A stretch of DNA of 64,000 bases from Pelomonas sp. Root1444 (GTDB lineage: Bacteria > Pseudomonadota > Gammaproteobacteria > Burkholderiales > Burkholderiaceae_C): positions 126,834 to 190,833 of the forward strand of contig NZ_LMFP01000001.1 of the NCBI RefSeq assembly GCF_001426885.1, given 5' to 3'. Position numbers and translations under genes: made by a program. The notes under the pieces are model-generated. The model did no database searches and was not told the DNA's origin. It worked only from the letters and a program-made list of their open reading frames with translations. The number at the start of each line of letters is the position of its first letter. Position 1 is the stretch's first letter. Below are positions 7,192-17,731 of the stretch, in pieces.

Positions 7192-9942
7192 ATGACCCGC
7201 CATCCCTTGCGCGCCGAGGAGCGTGCCTTCACGCCGCGCCTGCGTCTGAACCCCGTCGCCGCCGTCTGCGCCGGCCTGCTGAGCGCGCCGCTGCTGGCGC
7301 TGGCCCAGGCGGCGCCGGCCCCGGCCGCCTCGGCGGCCGACGCGCAGAAGCTGGACACCGTGACCGTCAGCGGCTTCCGCGCCAGCCTGGAGTCGTCGAT
7401 CAGCACCAAGCGCAATGCCGACGCCATCGTCGAGGCCATCTCGGCAGAGGACATCGGCAAGCTGCCCGACGTGTCCATCGCCGACGCCATCTCTCGCCTG
7501 CCGGGCCTCACCGCGCAGCGCGTGGCGGGGCGCTCCTCCGTCATCAGCATCCGCGGCATGGCGCCGCGCTACGGCGTGACGCTGCTGAACGGCCGGGAGA
7601 TCGTCAGCACGGGCGACAACCGCTCGGTGGAGTACGACCAGTTCCCGTCGGAGCTGATCAACGCGGCGACGGTCTACAAGACGCCCGATGCCAGCCTGTC
7701 GGCGCAGGGCCTGTCGGGCACCGTCAACATGAAGACGCTGCGCCCGCTGGACTTCGCCGCGCCGCAGGCCGTCGTCGGCGCGCGCATCGAGCGCAATTCC
7801 AACGGCTCGCTGAATCCGGAGATCTCGGGCAACGGCAACCGCCTCAGCGCCTCATGGGTCACGCAGTCGGCCGACCGCAGCTGGGGTGCGGCCATCGGCT
7901 TCGCCCACCTGGATTCGCCCAACCAGGAGAAGCACTACAAGAGCTGGTGGTGGGCCAACACCAACAACTGGGGCTCGCCGCTGCCCGGCACGCCGACGGA
8001 TTCGGTGGCGCTGCAGGGCTTCGAGCTGGGCGCGGCGTCGTCGCGCCAGAAGCGCGACGGGCTGATGGCGGTGCTGGAGTACAAGCCCGGCAACGGCCTG
8101 CACAGCACGCTCGATCTCTACTACTCCAAGTTCGACCAGACCGAGGCGCGCCGCACGGTGATGTCCGACATGTCCGTCTGGTCGGGTGCGAGCTGGAGCA
8201 ACGCGCAGACCACCGTCGTCAACGGCGACAAGATCGTCACCAGCGGCATCGTCAACGGCACCAAGCCGGTTGCGCTGACGACCTTCAACAAGCGCCAGGA
8301 CGACATCCGCGCCATCGGCTGGAACAACGAACTGAAGCTGGCGGACTGGAAGCTGGTGGGCGACCTGAGCTGGTCCAAGGCCAAGCGCGACGAGCAGAAC
8401 GCGGAACTGGCGGCGGGCGCCAACGCGCCGGTCAGCCTGGGCCAGGTCAACATCGCCACCGGCGACGGCCGCTCCACGTTCGCACCGGCCTTCGACTTCG
8501 CCGGCGCCAACGTCTACCTGACCGACCCGCCCGGCTGGGGCCGCGACGGCCGCAGCCAGTTCCCCAAGGTGCGCGACGAGATCAAGGCGCTCAAGCTGTC
8601 GGCCGGCCGCACGTTCGACAGCTGGGTCAGCAGCGTCGAGACGGGCGTGGACTACTCCGAGCGCGACAAGCACATGAACCGCACGGAGGTCTACTACAAC
8701 CTCAAGAACAACCGCGCGCCGGTGCTCGTCCCCACCAGCCTGCTGCGCACGCCGACCGACCTGACGTTTGCGGGCAGCAACATCCGCATGGTGAACTTCG
8801 ATGTGCCCAGCGCGCTGGGCCTGTACGACGTCGCCCCGGCCGCCAGCAACGAGGCGCCGGGCCGCATCTGGTCGGTGCACGAGAAGGTCACCGCGCTGTA
8901 CGGCAAGCTGGGCCTGGAGTTCGACTGGGGCCTGCCCATCCACGGCACGCTGGGCCTGCGCGTGGTGCATGCCAAGCAGTGGAGCAACGGCCTGCTGTGG
9001 AACGACACCGCGAAAGCCACCGAGCCCACCACCGGCGGCACCAGCTACACCGACGTGCTGCCCAGCATCAACCTCGCGGCCGACCTGGCGCCCGACACCA
9101 TCCTGCGCTTCGGCCTGGCCAAGGTGCTGGCGCGGCCCAACATGGAGGACATGCGCGCCGGCTTCTCCGGCATCGGCGTCAGCACGACCGAGCCGCACCT
9201 GTGGTCGGCCAACGGCGGCAACGCCAAGCTGGAGCCCTGGCGCGCCGACGCGGTGGACCTGTCCATCGAGCATTACTTCAGCAAGCGGAGCTACGTGGCG
9301 GCGGCGGCCTTCCACAAGCACATCAAGAACTTCGTCTACGGCCGCGCCATCGACTTCGATTTCACCGGCTTCCCCAACCCCACGCCCTACACGCCCTACA
9401 GCAACATCGGCACGCTGAACACGCAGGCCAACGGCAGCGGCGGCATGATCGCCGGCACCGAGCTGAGCGGCTCGCTGGACGGTGGCCTGATCAGCCCGGC
9501 GCTGGATGGCATCGGCGTGGCGCTGAGCTACTCCAACACGCGCAGCTCCATGCACGAGGAGAACAACCCAGCCAAGCCGCTGGACGGCCTGTCGGGCATC
9601 GCGACCAACTTCACCGTCTACTACGAGCGCCACGGAATTTCGGCGCGCCTGGGCAGCCGCCACCGCTCGGCCTTCGTGACGACGGTGCGCGGCACCTTCG
9701 GCGAGAACGTGCCGAGCATGATCGCGGCCGAGACCATCCTCGATGCGCAGATCGGCTATGCCTTCGAGACCGGCGCGTTCAAAGGCCTGTCGCTGACGCT
9801 GCAGGTCAACAACCTGCGCGACCGGCCGTACCGCACCCGCGTCGGCATCTCCACCGGCTCCAGCGACCCCAACGCCACGCTGCCCGAGCGCTACACGTCC
9901 TACGGGCGCCAGTTCCTGCTCGGCGGCACCTATAAATTCTGA
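7192..9942 (+). CDS. TonB-dependent outer-membrane receptor for oligosaccharides (TIGR01782-like)
   Basis: 916 residues from the ATG at 7192 (AGGAG six bases upstream); the longer frame from 7138 would start inside the operator region. A signal peptide ends near LLALAQAAPAPA. It is followed by a TonB-box-like segment (LDTVTVSG) and the plug domain (about residues 45-170) with IRGMAPRYGVTLLNGREI. A 22-strand barrel ends in the aromatic residue F. The ADAIVEAISAEDIGKLPDVS signature is typical of the Xanthomonas/Caulobacter carbohydrate receptor group. It would import glucan oligosaccharides to the periplasm with TonB-ExbBD energy. First gene of an apparent receptor-GH1-ABC-GH30 operon; GH1 starts 16 bases after the stop. 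Confidence 0.92.
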   Translation: MTRHPLRAEERAFTPRLRLNPVAAVCAGLLSAPLLALAQAAPAPAASAADAQKLDTVTVSGFRASLESSISTKRNADAIVEAISAEDIGKLPDVSIADAISRLPGLTAQRVAGRSSVISIRGMAPRYGVTLLNGREIVSTGDNRSVEYDQFPSELINAATVYKTPDASLSAQGLSGTVNMKTLRPLDFAAPQAVVGARIERNSNGSLNPEISGNGNRLSASWVTQSADRSWGAAIGFAHLDSPNQEKHYKSWWWANTNNWGSPLPGTPTDSVALQGFELGAASSRQKRDGLMAVLEYKPGNGLHSTLDLYYSKFDQTEARRTVMSDMSVWSGASWSNAQTTVVNGDKIVTSGIVNGTKPVALTTFNKRQDDIRAIGWNNELKLADWKLVGDLSWSKAKRDEQNAELAAGANAPVSLGQVNIATGDGRSTFAPAFDFAGANVYLTDPPGWGRDGRSQFPKVRDEIKALKLSAGRTFDSWVSSVETGVDYSERDKHMNRTEVYYNLKNNRAPVLVPTSLLRTPTDLTFAGSNIRMVNFDVPSALGLYDVAPAASNEAPGRIWSVHEKVTALYGKLGLEFDWGLPIHGTLGLRVVHAKQWSNGLLWNDTAKATEPTTGGTSYTDVLPSINLAADLAPDTILRFGLAKVLARPNMEDMRAGFSGIGVSTTEPHLWSANGGNAKLEPWRADAVDLSIEHYFSKRSYVAAAAFHKHIKNFVYGRAIDFDFTGFPNPTPYTPYSNIGTLNTQANGSGGMIAGTELSGSLDGGLISPALDGIGVALSYSNTRSSMHEENNPAKPLDGLSGIATNFTVYYERHGISARLGSRHRSAFVTTVRGTFGENVPSMIAAETILDAQIGYAFETGAFKGLSLTLQVNNLRDRPYRTRVGISTGSSDPNATLPERYTSYGRQFLLGGTYKF

Positions 9943-9958
9943 ACCTGACCCCATTTTC

Positions 9959-11305
9959 ATGAGTGCCCACAACGCCCCGACGCGCAAAGACTTCCCCGCC
10001 GACTTCCGTTGGGGCGTGTCCACCTCGTCCTTCCAGATCGAAGGCGCCGGCCGCGAGGACGGCAAGGGCGAGTCCATCTGGGACCGCTTCTGCAGCGAGC
10101 CCGGCCGCATCCGCGACGGCTCCAACGCCCTGGTGGCCTGCGACCACTACCACCGGTGGCCGCAGGACCTGGACATGGCGAAGCAGCTGGGCGTGAATGC
10201 CTACCGCTTCTCCATTGCCTGGCCGCGCATCCTTCCCCAGGGGCGCGGCGCGGTGAACGAAGCCGGCCTGGCCTTCTACGACCGGCTGGTGGACGGCATG
10301 CTGGAACGCGGCCTGGAGCCCTGGGCCACGCTCTACCACTGGGACCTGCCGCAAGCGCTGCAGGAGCAGGGCGGCTGGCTCTCGCGCGACACCGTCGGCG
10401 CCTTCCTCGACTACACCGACCTCGTCACGCGCCGCCTGGGTGGCCGCGTCAAGCACTGGATCACGCACAACGAGCCCTGGTGCTCCTGCATGATGAGCTA
10501 CTGGGAAGGCGTCCACGCCCCCGGTGGCAAGAGCCTGGCCGACGCGATCCAGGCCTGCCACCACGTGCTGCTGTCGCACGGCCAGGCTATTCCCGTGATC
10601 CGCAAGAACTCGGCCGGCGCCCAGGTCGGCATCACGCTCAGCCTGCACCCCATCACCGCGGCATCCGGCAGTGCCGAGGACCTGGCGGCCGTGCTGCGCC
10701 ATGACGGCCTGCGCAACCGCTGGTTCCTCGACCCGCTGTTCGGCCGCGGCTATCCGGCGGACACGCTGGCGCTGCTCGGCGACGCCGCGCCGCGCGTCGA
10801 AGCCGGCGACCTGGACACCATCGCCGCGGCGACCGACTTCCTCGGCGTGAACTACTACTTCCCGGAGACGGTCCGTCACGATCCCGCCGACGGGCCGATG
10901 CGCGCCAGCCTGGTGGAGAAAGAAGGCGTCGAGCGCACCGGCTTCGGCTGGGAGGTCTCGCCGCAGGGCCTGGTGGACCTCCTGACCCGCATCCAGCGTG
11001 ACTACCACCCCGCGGTCATCCAGCTGACCGAGAACGGCTCCACCTTCGAGGACGTGCCGACGCCCGACGGCCGCGTGCACGATGCCGAGCGCCTGAGCTA
11101 TCTGCAACGCCACCTCGCGGCGCTCAAGCGGGCACTGGACGCCGGCGTGCCCGTGAAGGGCTACTTCGCCTGGAGCCTGCTGGACAACTTCGAATGGGCC
11201 GAGGGCTACCTGCGCCGCTTCGGCCTGGCCCATGTCGACTACGCCACCCAACGGCGCACGCTGAAGGACAGCGGCCTGTGGTACGGCCGATTCCTGAACG
11301 AATGA
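9959..11305 (+). CDS. Cytoplasmic glycoside hydrolase family 1 beta-glucosidase
   Basis: 448 residues, the usual GH1 length, with no signal peptide, so it acts in the cytoplasm. The acid/base glutamate is in the THNEPW motif (Glu about 172) and the nucleophile is in the LTENGS motif (Glu about 358). The N-terminal WGVSTSSFQIEGA signature is complete. It would hydrolyse imported beta-linked disaccharides or short oligosaccharides to glucose. It stands between the outer-membrane receptor and the ABC importer, matching a role at the end of the uptake route. The aglycone or linkage preference cannot be read from the sequence. Confidence 0.93.
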   Translation: MSAHNAPTRKDFPADFRWGVSTSSFQIEGAGREDGKGESIWDRFCSEPGRIRDGSNALVACDHYHRWPQDLDMAKQLGVNAYRFSIAWPRILPQGRGAVNEAGLAFYDRLVDGMLERGLEPWATLYHWDLPQALQEQGGWLSRDTVGAFLDYTDLVTRRLGGRVKHWITHNEPWCSCMMSYWEGVHAPGGKSLADAIQACHHVLLSHGQAIPVIRKNSAGAQVGITLSLHPITAASGSAEDLAAVLRHDGLRNRWFLDPLFGRGYPADTLALLGDAAPRVEAGDLDTIAAATDFLGVNYYFPETVRHDPADGPMRASLVEKEGVERTGFGWEVSPQGLVDLLTRIQRDYHPAVIQLTENGSTFEDVPTPDGRVHDAERLSYLQRHLAALKRALDAGVPVKGYFAWSLLDNFEWAEGYLRRFGLAHVDYATQRRTLKDSGLWYGRFLNE

Positions 11306-11362
11306 TTAACGGAAACGACGCTGGTATAGCTGGGTACAGCGAGTTTCTAAATGAATTATTAC

Positions 11363-11374
11363 AGGGTCGACCCT
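11363..11374. promoter_or_regulatory. 12-bp palindrome upstream of the ABC importer
   Basis: AGGGTCGACCCT is a perfect palindrome in the 134-base gap between the GH1 stop and the binding-protein start. The gap is unusually AT-rich for this genome just before it (tttctaaatgaattatt), so it may contain a second promoter. The palindrome does not match the 7122-7135 operator, and its role is unknown. Confidence 0.3.
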
Positions 11375-11439
11375 CAGAGCGGGCCGCGCCTGGGCAGGAG
11401 ACACTCCGCCTCGCCGCCCCAACAAGATCCGGAGACAAG

Positions 11440-12672
11440 ATGAAGTTCGCTCGCCACGCCCTGGCCGCCGCCCTGCTCACTGCGGCGGCCCTTCCTGCCA
11501 CCGCCCAGCCGCTGAAGGCGGAGGTCATTCACTGGTGGACCTCGGGCGGTGAATCCGCCGCCGCCAAGACGCTGGCCGAGGCCTACAAGGCCCAGGGCGG
11601 TGTGTGGGTGGACACGGCCATCGCGCTGGGCGAGCAGGCCCGCTCGGTTGCCATCAACCGCATCGCCGGCGGCAACCCGCCGACGGCCGCGCAGTTCAAC
11701 ACCACGCAGCAGTTCCGCGACATCGTCGACCAGGGCCTGCTGAACAACGTCGACGAGGTCGCCAAGCGCGATGGCTGGGACAAGTTCCTGCCCGAGACCG
11801 TGCTGAGCGCCATCCGCGTCAACGGCCACTACTACGCCGCGCCGGTCAGCATCCACAACATGTCGTGGTTCTGGTTCTCCAAGGCCGCCTTCAAGAAGGC
11901 CGGCATCGCCGAGGAGCCCAAGAGCTTCGACGAACTCTTCGCCGCGCTGGACAAGCTCAAGGCCGCCGGCCTCGTGCCGCTGGCCCACGGCGGCCAGCCC
12001 TGGCAGGACGGCATCGTCTTCACCGCCACGCTGGCCCATTACGGCGGCCGCGACCTGTACCTGAAGATCTTCCGCGACCGCGACCCCAAGGCCATCATGA
12101 GCGAGGACTTCAAGAAGGTGCTGCTGGCCTTCAAGAAGCTGCAGGGCTACACCGACAAGGGCTCGCCCGGCCGCAACTGGAACGACGCCACCGCCATGCT
12201 GATCAGCGGCCGCGCCGGCGTGCAGATCATGGGCGACTGGGCCAAGGGCGAGTTCGCCCAGGCCCGGCAGGAGGCCGGCAAGGACTACGGCTGCGCGCCC
12301 GGCTTCGGCCCCAGGGCGCCCTATATCGTGCAGGGCGACGTGATGGTCTTCCCCAAGACCAGCAAGCCCGACCAGGTCAAGGCCCAGCAGCTGCTGGCCA
12401 GCGTCATCACCCAGCCGGCCACGCAGGTGGCCTTCAGCATGAAGAAGGGCTCCATCCCCATCCGCACCGACGTCGATGCGAGCCAGATGGACCTGTGCGC
12501 GCAGATCGGCGTCGCGGCGATGAAGGACAAGTCGCGCCAGCTCGGCAACGGCGAGATCTACATGACGCCCGACCAGAACGGCGCGCTGCAGGATGTGCTG
12601 ACCAGCTACTGGAACCGCAACATCCCGGTCGAGAAGGTCCAGAAGGACATCGTCAACGCCTTGAAGTCCTGA
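11440..12672 (+). CDS. ABC sugar transporter periplasmic binding protein (CUT1 type)
   Basis: 410 residues from the ATG at 11440, behind CCGGAGAC. The longer frame to 11194 overlaps GH1 and is rejected. A Sec signal peptide (HALAAALLTAAALPATAQP) precedes a family 1 extracellular solute-binding fold. The early VIHWWTSGGESAA segment and the ITQPATQVAFSMKKGSIP region are typical of CUT1 glucose/oligosaccharide binders such as GtsA-like proteins. It captures mono- or oligosaccharides in the periplasm for the permeases encoded immediately downstream, with one base between its stop and the next ATG. The ligand is probably glucose or a short beta-glucoside, judged from context. Confidence 0.92.
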   Translation: MKFARHALAAALLTAAALPATAQPLKAEVIHWWTSGGESAAAKTLAEAYKAQGGVWVDTAIALGEQARSVAINRIAGGNPPTAAQFNTTQQFRDIVDQGLLNNVDEVAKRDGWDKFLPETVLSAIRVNGHYYAAPVSIHNMSWFWFSKAAFKKAGIAEEPKSFDELFAALDKLKAAGLVPLAHGGQPWQDGIVFTATLAHYGGRDLYLKIFRDRDPKAIMSEDFKKVLLAFKKLQGYTDKGSPGRNWNDATAMLISGRAGVQIMGDWAKGEFAQARQEAGKDYGCAPGFGPRAPYIVQGDVMVFPKTSKPDQVKAQQLLASVITQPATQVAFSMKKGSIPIRTDVDASQMDLCAQIGVAAMKDKSRQLGNGEIYMTPDQNGALQDVLTSYWNRNIPVEKVQKDIVNALKS

Positions 12673-12673
12673 C

Positions 12674-13552
12674 ATGCGCCGCCGTTCTCTCGCGGCCTGG
12701 GGCGCGCTGCTGCCGCTGGCCGTCATCGTCCTCGTCGGCTATGTCGGCACGGTGCTGTGGACGCTGCGCACCTCGGTGTCCAGCTCGCGCACCTTCCCCA
12801 AGGACGACTTCGTCGGCCTGCAGCAGTTCGAGCGCCTGCTCGACAACGACCGCTGGCAGCACGCCATCCACAACCTGGCCGTCTACGGCGTGCTCTACAT
12901 CGTCGCGGCGATGCTGATCGGCTTCCTGCTGGCGGTCTTCATCGACCAGAAGGTGCGCGGCGAGGGCGCGTTGCGCACGGCCTTCCTGTACCCGTATGCG
13001 ATGTCCTTCGTCGCCACCGGCCTGGTCTGGCAGTGGGTGCTCAACCCCGACAGCGGCCTGCAGAACGCGATGCAGCAGCTCGGCTGGAAGGACTTCACCT
13101 TCGACTGGATCGTCGACCAGGACATGGTCATCTACACGGTCGTCATCGCCGGCACCTGGCAAGGGGCGGGGCTGGTGATGGCGCTGATGCTGGCCGCGCT
13201 GCGCGGCATCGACGAGGAGATCTGGAAGGCCGCGCGGTTGGACGGCATCCCGACCTGGCGCGTGTACCTGTCGGTCGTGCTGCCGATGATGGCGCCGACG
13301 CTCGCGACCGTCTTCACGCTGCTGGCCACCGGCGTCGTCAAGGTGTTCGACACCGTCGTCGCCATGACGCAGGGCGGCCCCGGCACCGCCAGCGACGTGC
13401 CGGCCAAGTTCATCATGGACCACCTGTTCGGCCGCGCCAACCTGGCGCTGGCCTCGGCCGGCGCCGTGGTGCTGCTGATCACCGTGCTCGCGCTCATCGC
13501 GCCGCTGGCCTACGCCCGCAGCCGCCAGAAGGCCAAGGGAGGCCACGCATGA
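12674..13552 (+). CDS. ABC sugar transporter permease, MalF-like
   Basis: 292 residues with six predicted membrane segments. It has the ATPase-contact EAA loop, EEIWKAARLDGIPTWRVYLSVVLP (about residues 178-201), that characterises binding-protein-dependent permeases. It overlaps the next permease by an ATGA stop-start, so the two membrane subunits are translationally coupled. It forms the transmembrane channel as a heterodimer with the product at 13549-14409. Confidence 0.93.
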   Translation: MRRRSLAAWGALLPLAVIVLVGYVGTVLWTLRTSVSSSRTFPKDDFVGLQQFERLLDNDRWQHAIHNLAVYGVLYIVAAMLIGFLLAVFIDQKVRGEGALRTAFLYPYAMSFVATGLVWQWVLNPDSGLQNAMQQLGWKDFTFDWIVDQDMVIYTVVIAGTWQGAGLVMALMLAALRGIDEEIWKAARLDGIPTWRVYLSVVLPMMAPTLATVFTLLATGVVKVFDTVVAMTQGGPGTASDVPAKFIMDHLFGRANLALASAGAVVLLITVLALIAPLAYARSRQKAKGGHA

Positions 13553-14405
13553 AGCGCAAAGCCACCAAGACGTGGGCGCGCGTCGGCATCTACGCCTTCC
13601 TGCTGTTCGCGGCCGTGTTCTTCCTGCTGCCGCTGTACGTCATGCTGACGACCTCGTTCAAGAGCATGGAGGAGATCCGCCTCGGCCAGATCTTTGCGCT
13701 GCCCTCCTCGGCGTCGCTGGACGCCTGGCGCGCCGCCTGGAGCGAGGCCTGCACGGGCGTCAGCTGCGAAGGCATACGCGGCGGCTTCTGGAACTCGGTG
13801 GCCATCACGGTGCCCTCGGTCATCCTGCCCATCCTGCTGGGCGCCATCAACGGCTACGCGCTGTCGTGGTGGAAGCCCCGCGGCGGCGAATGGCTGTTCG
13901 GCATCCTGATGTTGGGCGCCTTCATTCCCATCCAGGTGATGATCTATCCGCTCGTCAAGCTGGAGGCGGCGGTGGGCATCTACAGCAGCCTGCCCGGCAT
14001 CGTGGTCGTGCACCTGGTGTTCGCGATGCCCATCATGACGCTGCTGTTCCGCAACTACTACGCGGGCCTGCCGGCCGAGCTGTTCAAAGCGGCGCGGGTG
14101 GACGGCGGCGGCTTCTGGCGCATCTTCGTGCAGCTGGTGCTGCCGATGTCCACGCCCATGCTGATCGTCGCGGCCATCATGCAGATCACCGGCGTGTGGA
14201 ACGACTACATCCTCGGCCTGACCTTCGCCGGCCGCGAGAACCAGCCGATGACGGTGCAGCTCAACAACGTCATCAACACGACGACCGGCGAGCGGCTCTA
14301 CAACCTCAACATGGCCGCGACCATCCTGACGTCGGCCGTGCCTCTTCTCGTCTACCTGATTTCGGGTCGTTGGTTCGTTCGCGGCATTGCCGCTGGGGCA
14401 GTGAA

Positions 14406-14409
<4 letters not shown>
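13549..14409 (+). CDS. ABC sugar transporter permease, MalG-like
   Basis: 286 residues from the ATG at 13549, overlapping the preceding stop. Six membrane segments are predicted. The EAA loop is AELFKAARVDGGGFWRIFVQLVLP, and a C-terminal hydrophobic helix ends GRWFVRGIAAGAVK. Alternative upstream starts in this frame run through the other permease and are not supported. It is coupled by ATGA to the ATPase gene that follows. Partner of the MalF-like subunit. Confidence 0.93.
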
Positions 14410-15461
<1,052 letters not shown>

Positions 15462-15471
15462 CCCCACCGCC

Positions 15472-16854
15472 ATGAAAACACTCATCCTCGCGCTGACGGC
15501 CGCGCTCGCCGGCATTGCTAACGCCGATCCTGTACGGGCTTTCCTGACGACTGCCGATCAGCGGAACCTGCTCAGCGCGAGCGCGGTCGGCACGCCGGCC
15601 AAGGCCGACGCAGTCATCCGCATCGACCCCCGTCGCCAGCACCAGCGCATGGCCGGCTTCGGCGCCGCCATCACCGAGGGCTCGGCCTGGCTGATTCGCA
15701 ACGGGTTGAAGGACAAGGAACGCGATGCGCTGATGCGCGAGCTGTTCACGCGCGAGAACGGTGGCATCGGCTTCGAGCTGACCCGGTTGACCATCGGCGC
15801 CTCCGACTTCTCGCGCCGCCACTACAGCCTGGACGACATGCCGCCGGGGCAGACCGACCCCGAGTTGAAGCACTTCTCGCTGGCGCCCGAACGCCAAGAC
15901 GTCATCCCCGCGACGAAGCAGGCGCTGGCACTCAATCCCAAGCTGCAGGTGATGGCTTCGCCCTGGAGCGCGCCGGGCTGGATGAAGACCACCGACAGCC
16001 TCGTCCAGGGCCAGCTGCGCCCGGAGTTCTACGGCGCATTCGCAAACTACATGGTTCGCTACGTCGAGGCCATGGGCGCCGAAGGCATTCCCATCTTTGC
16101 GCTGACGCTGCAGAACGAGCCGCATTTCGAACCCGGCGACTACCCCGGCATGCGCATGACGCCGCGCACGCGGGCCGACGTGGTGGGCCGGCACCTGGGC
16201 CCGCTGTTGAAGGCCAAGGGCATGAAGACGCAGATCCTGGAGTGGGACCACAACTGGGACGAGCCCTGGAGCCCGCTGTCCATGCTGTCCGATGCGACCG
16301 CGCGCAAGTACGTGTCGGGCGTGGCCTGGCATTGCTACGCGGGCGACGTGTCCGCGCAGTCGCAGGTGGCGCAGCACTTCCCCGAGCTGGATGTCTGGTT
16401 CACCGAATGCTCCGGCGGCGAATGGAAGCCGCAATGGGCCGAGACCCTGCCGTGGCTGATGCGCAACCTCATCATCGGCAGCACCCGCCACGGCGCGCGT
16501 GGCGTGCTGATGTGGAACCTGGCGCTGGACCCGCAGCACGGCCCGCACCTGGGCGGCTGCAAGGACTGCCGTGGCGTCGTCACCATCGACCCCAAGACCG
16601 GCCAGATCACGCGCAACATCGAGTACTACGCCTTCGGCCACGCCAGCCGCTTCGTCCACCAGGGCGCTCGCCGGGTCGATTCCCGCGGCGATGTGAAGGG
16701 CCTGGACCATGTGGCCTTCACCAACCCGGATGGCAGCACCGCCCTCATCGTCAGCAACTCGGCTGGCGAGGCACGCCGCTTCACCGTGCAGGCGCCCGGC
16801 CAGCGCTTCAGCTACGAGCTGCCGGCCAGCGGCGTCGTCACGCTGGTGTGGTGA
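15472..16854 (+). CDS. Secreted glycoside hydrolase family 30 (beta-1,6-glucanase/glucosylceramidase-like)
   Basis: 460 residues starting ten bases after the ATPase gene. A short signal peptide (LILALTAALAGIANA) leads into a GH30 fold with the FGAAITEGSA motif. The acid/base glutamate is in LQNEPHF (about residue 216) and the nucleophile in FTECSGG (about 312). The C-terminal beta-sandwich ends GVVTLVW. GH30 subfamilies 1 and 3 cleave glucosylceramide or beta-1,6-glucan. Together with GH3, GH1, a receptor and a sugar importer, a beta-1,6-glucan (pustulan or fungal wall) substrate is most plausible, but this is inference. The gene abuts the convergent psd gene with only seven bases between. 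Confidence 0.9.
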   Translation: MKTLILALTAALAGIANADPVRAFLTTADQRNLLSASAVGTPAKADAVIRIDPRRQHQRMAGFGAAITEGSAWLIRNGLKDKERDALMRELFTRENGGIGFELTRLTIGASDFSRRHYSLDDMPPGQTDPELKHFSLAPERQDVIPATKQALALNPKLQVMASPWSAPGWMKTTDSLVQGQLRPEFYGAFANYMVRYVEAMGAEGIPIFALTLQNEPHFEPGDYPGMRMTPRTRADVVGRHLGPLLKAKGMKTQILEWDHNWDEPWSPLSMLSDATARKYVSGVAWHCYAGDVSAQSQVAQHFPELDVWFTECSGGEWKPQWAETLPWLMRNLIIGSTRHGARGVLMWNLALDPQHGPHLGGCKDCRGVVTIDPKTGQITRNIEYYAFGHASRFVHQGARRVDSRGDVKGLDHVAFTNPDGSTALIVSNSAGEARRFTVQAPGQRFSYELPASGVVTLVW

Positions 16855-16861
16855 ACAAGCC

Positions 16862-17698
16862 CTAACGCGCCATCCACTCGCCCATGCGGATCGCGCCGCC
16901 GGGCTGCCAGGCCGGGTTGAACTGCAGGCCGCTCTTCTCGAACAGCATGACGACGGTGGAGCCCAGCAGGAAGCGGCCCATCTCGTCGCCCTGGGCCAGG
17001 CGGACGTCCTGGTCCTGGTAGTTCCATTCGCGCACCGGGCCGCGGCGATTGATGACGCCGTGCCAGACCGTGGCCATGCTGCCGACGATGGTCGCGCCGA
17101 CGAGCACCAGCACCCAGGTGCCCAGCGTGTCGTTCTCGAACACGCACACCACCCGCTCGTTGCGCGCGAACAGCCCTGGCACCCCGCGCGCCGTCGTCGG
17201 GTTCACCGAGAACAGCTCGCCAGGCACATGCACCATGCGCAGCAGCCGGCCGGCGGCGGGCATGTGGATGCGGTGGTAGTCCTTGGGGCTGAGGTAGAGG
17301 TTGGCGAACAGGCCGTCCTGGAACCTGGCGGCCAGCTGCGCATCGCCGCCCACCAGCGCCGTCGTCGTGAACTGCTGACCTTTGGCCTGGAAGATCTGGT
17401 GGCCCTGGATGCGACCAAACTGGCTGATCGCGCCGTCCACCGGGCAGATCAACGGCGCCTCGGCCAGCGGCCTGGCGTCGGGCTTCAAAGCGCGCGTGAA
17501 GAAATCGTTGAAGGTCGCATACGCCGTGATGTTGGGCTCGACGGCCTCGGCCATGTTGACGCCATAGCGCGCGACGAAGCGGCGGATCGTCGCGGTCGTC
17601 ATCGCCCCACGCGGCTTGCTCGCAATGCGCCCGGCCAGGCGGGTCATGGCCCGCTTGGGCATCAGGTATTGGGGCAGGACTTTGAAGCGATCTGGCAT
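16862..17698 (-). CDS. psd: Phosphatidylserine decarboxylase proenzyme
   Basis: 278 residues from the ATG at 17698 (MPDRFKVLPQ). A much longer frame to 18580 is the shadow of the rhodanese gene. The autocatalytic LGST motif near the C-terminus (FLLGSTVVMLF) generates the pyruvoyl cofactor. Other family signatures are PVDGAISQ and DYHRIHMPAAG. It makes phosphatidylethanolamine from phosphatidylserine at the inner membrane. It is divergently placed 33 bases from trhO. Confidence 0.96.
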   Translation of the reverse strand: MPDRFKVLPQYLMPKRAMTRLAGRIASKPRGAMTTATIRRFVARYGVNMAEAVEPNITAYATFNDFFTRALKPDARPLAEAPLICPVDGAISQFGRIQGHQIFQAKGQQFTTTALVGGDAQLAARFQDGLFANLYLSPKDYHRIHMPAAGRLLRMVHVPGELFSVNPTTARGVPGLFARNERVVCVFENDTLGTWVLVLVGATIVGSMATVWHGVINRRGPVREWNYQDQDVRLAQGDEMGRFLLGSTVVMLFEKSGLQFNPAWQPGGAIRMGEWMAR

Positions 17699-17731
17699 GG
17701 GGCGAAGTTTACGAGTCGACAATTCGTCGTC

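Noticed and set aside
7110-9935. 941-codon frame overlapping the TonB receptor in another phase
   Set aside because: Arg/Gln/His-rich shadow without domains; the receptor frame has signal peptide, plug and barrel.
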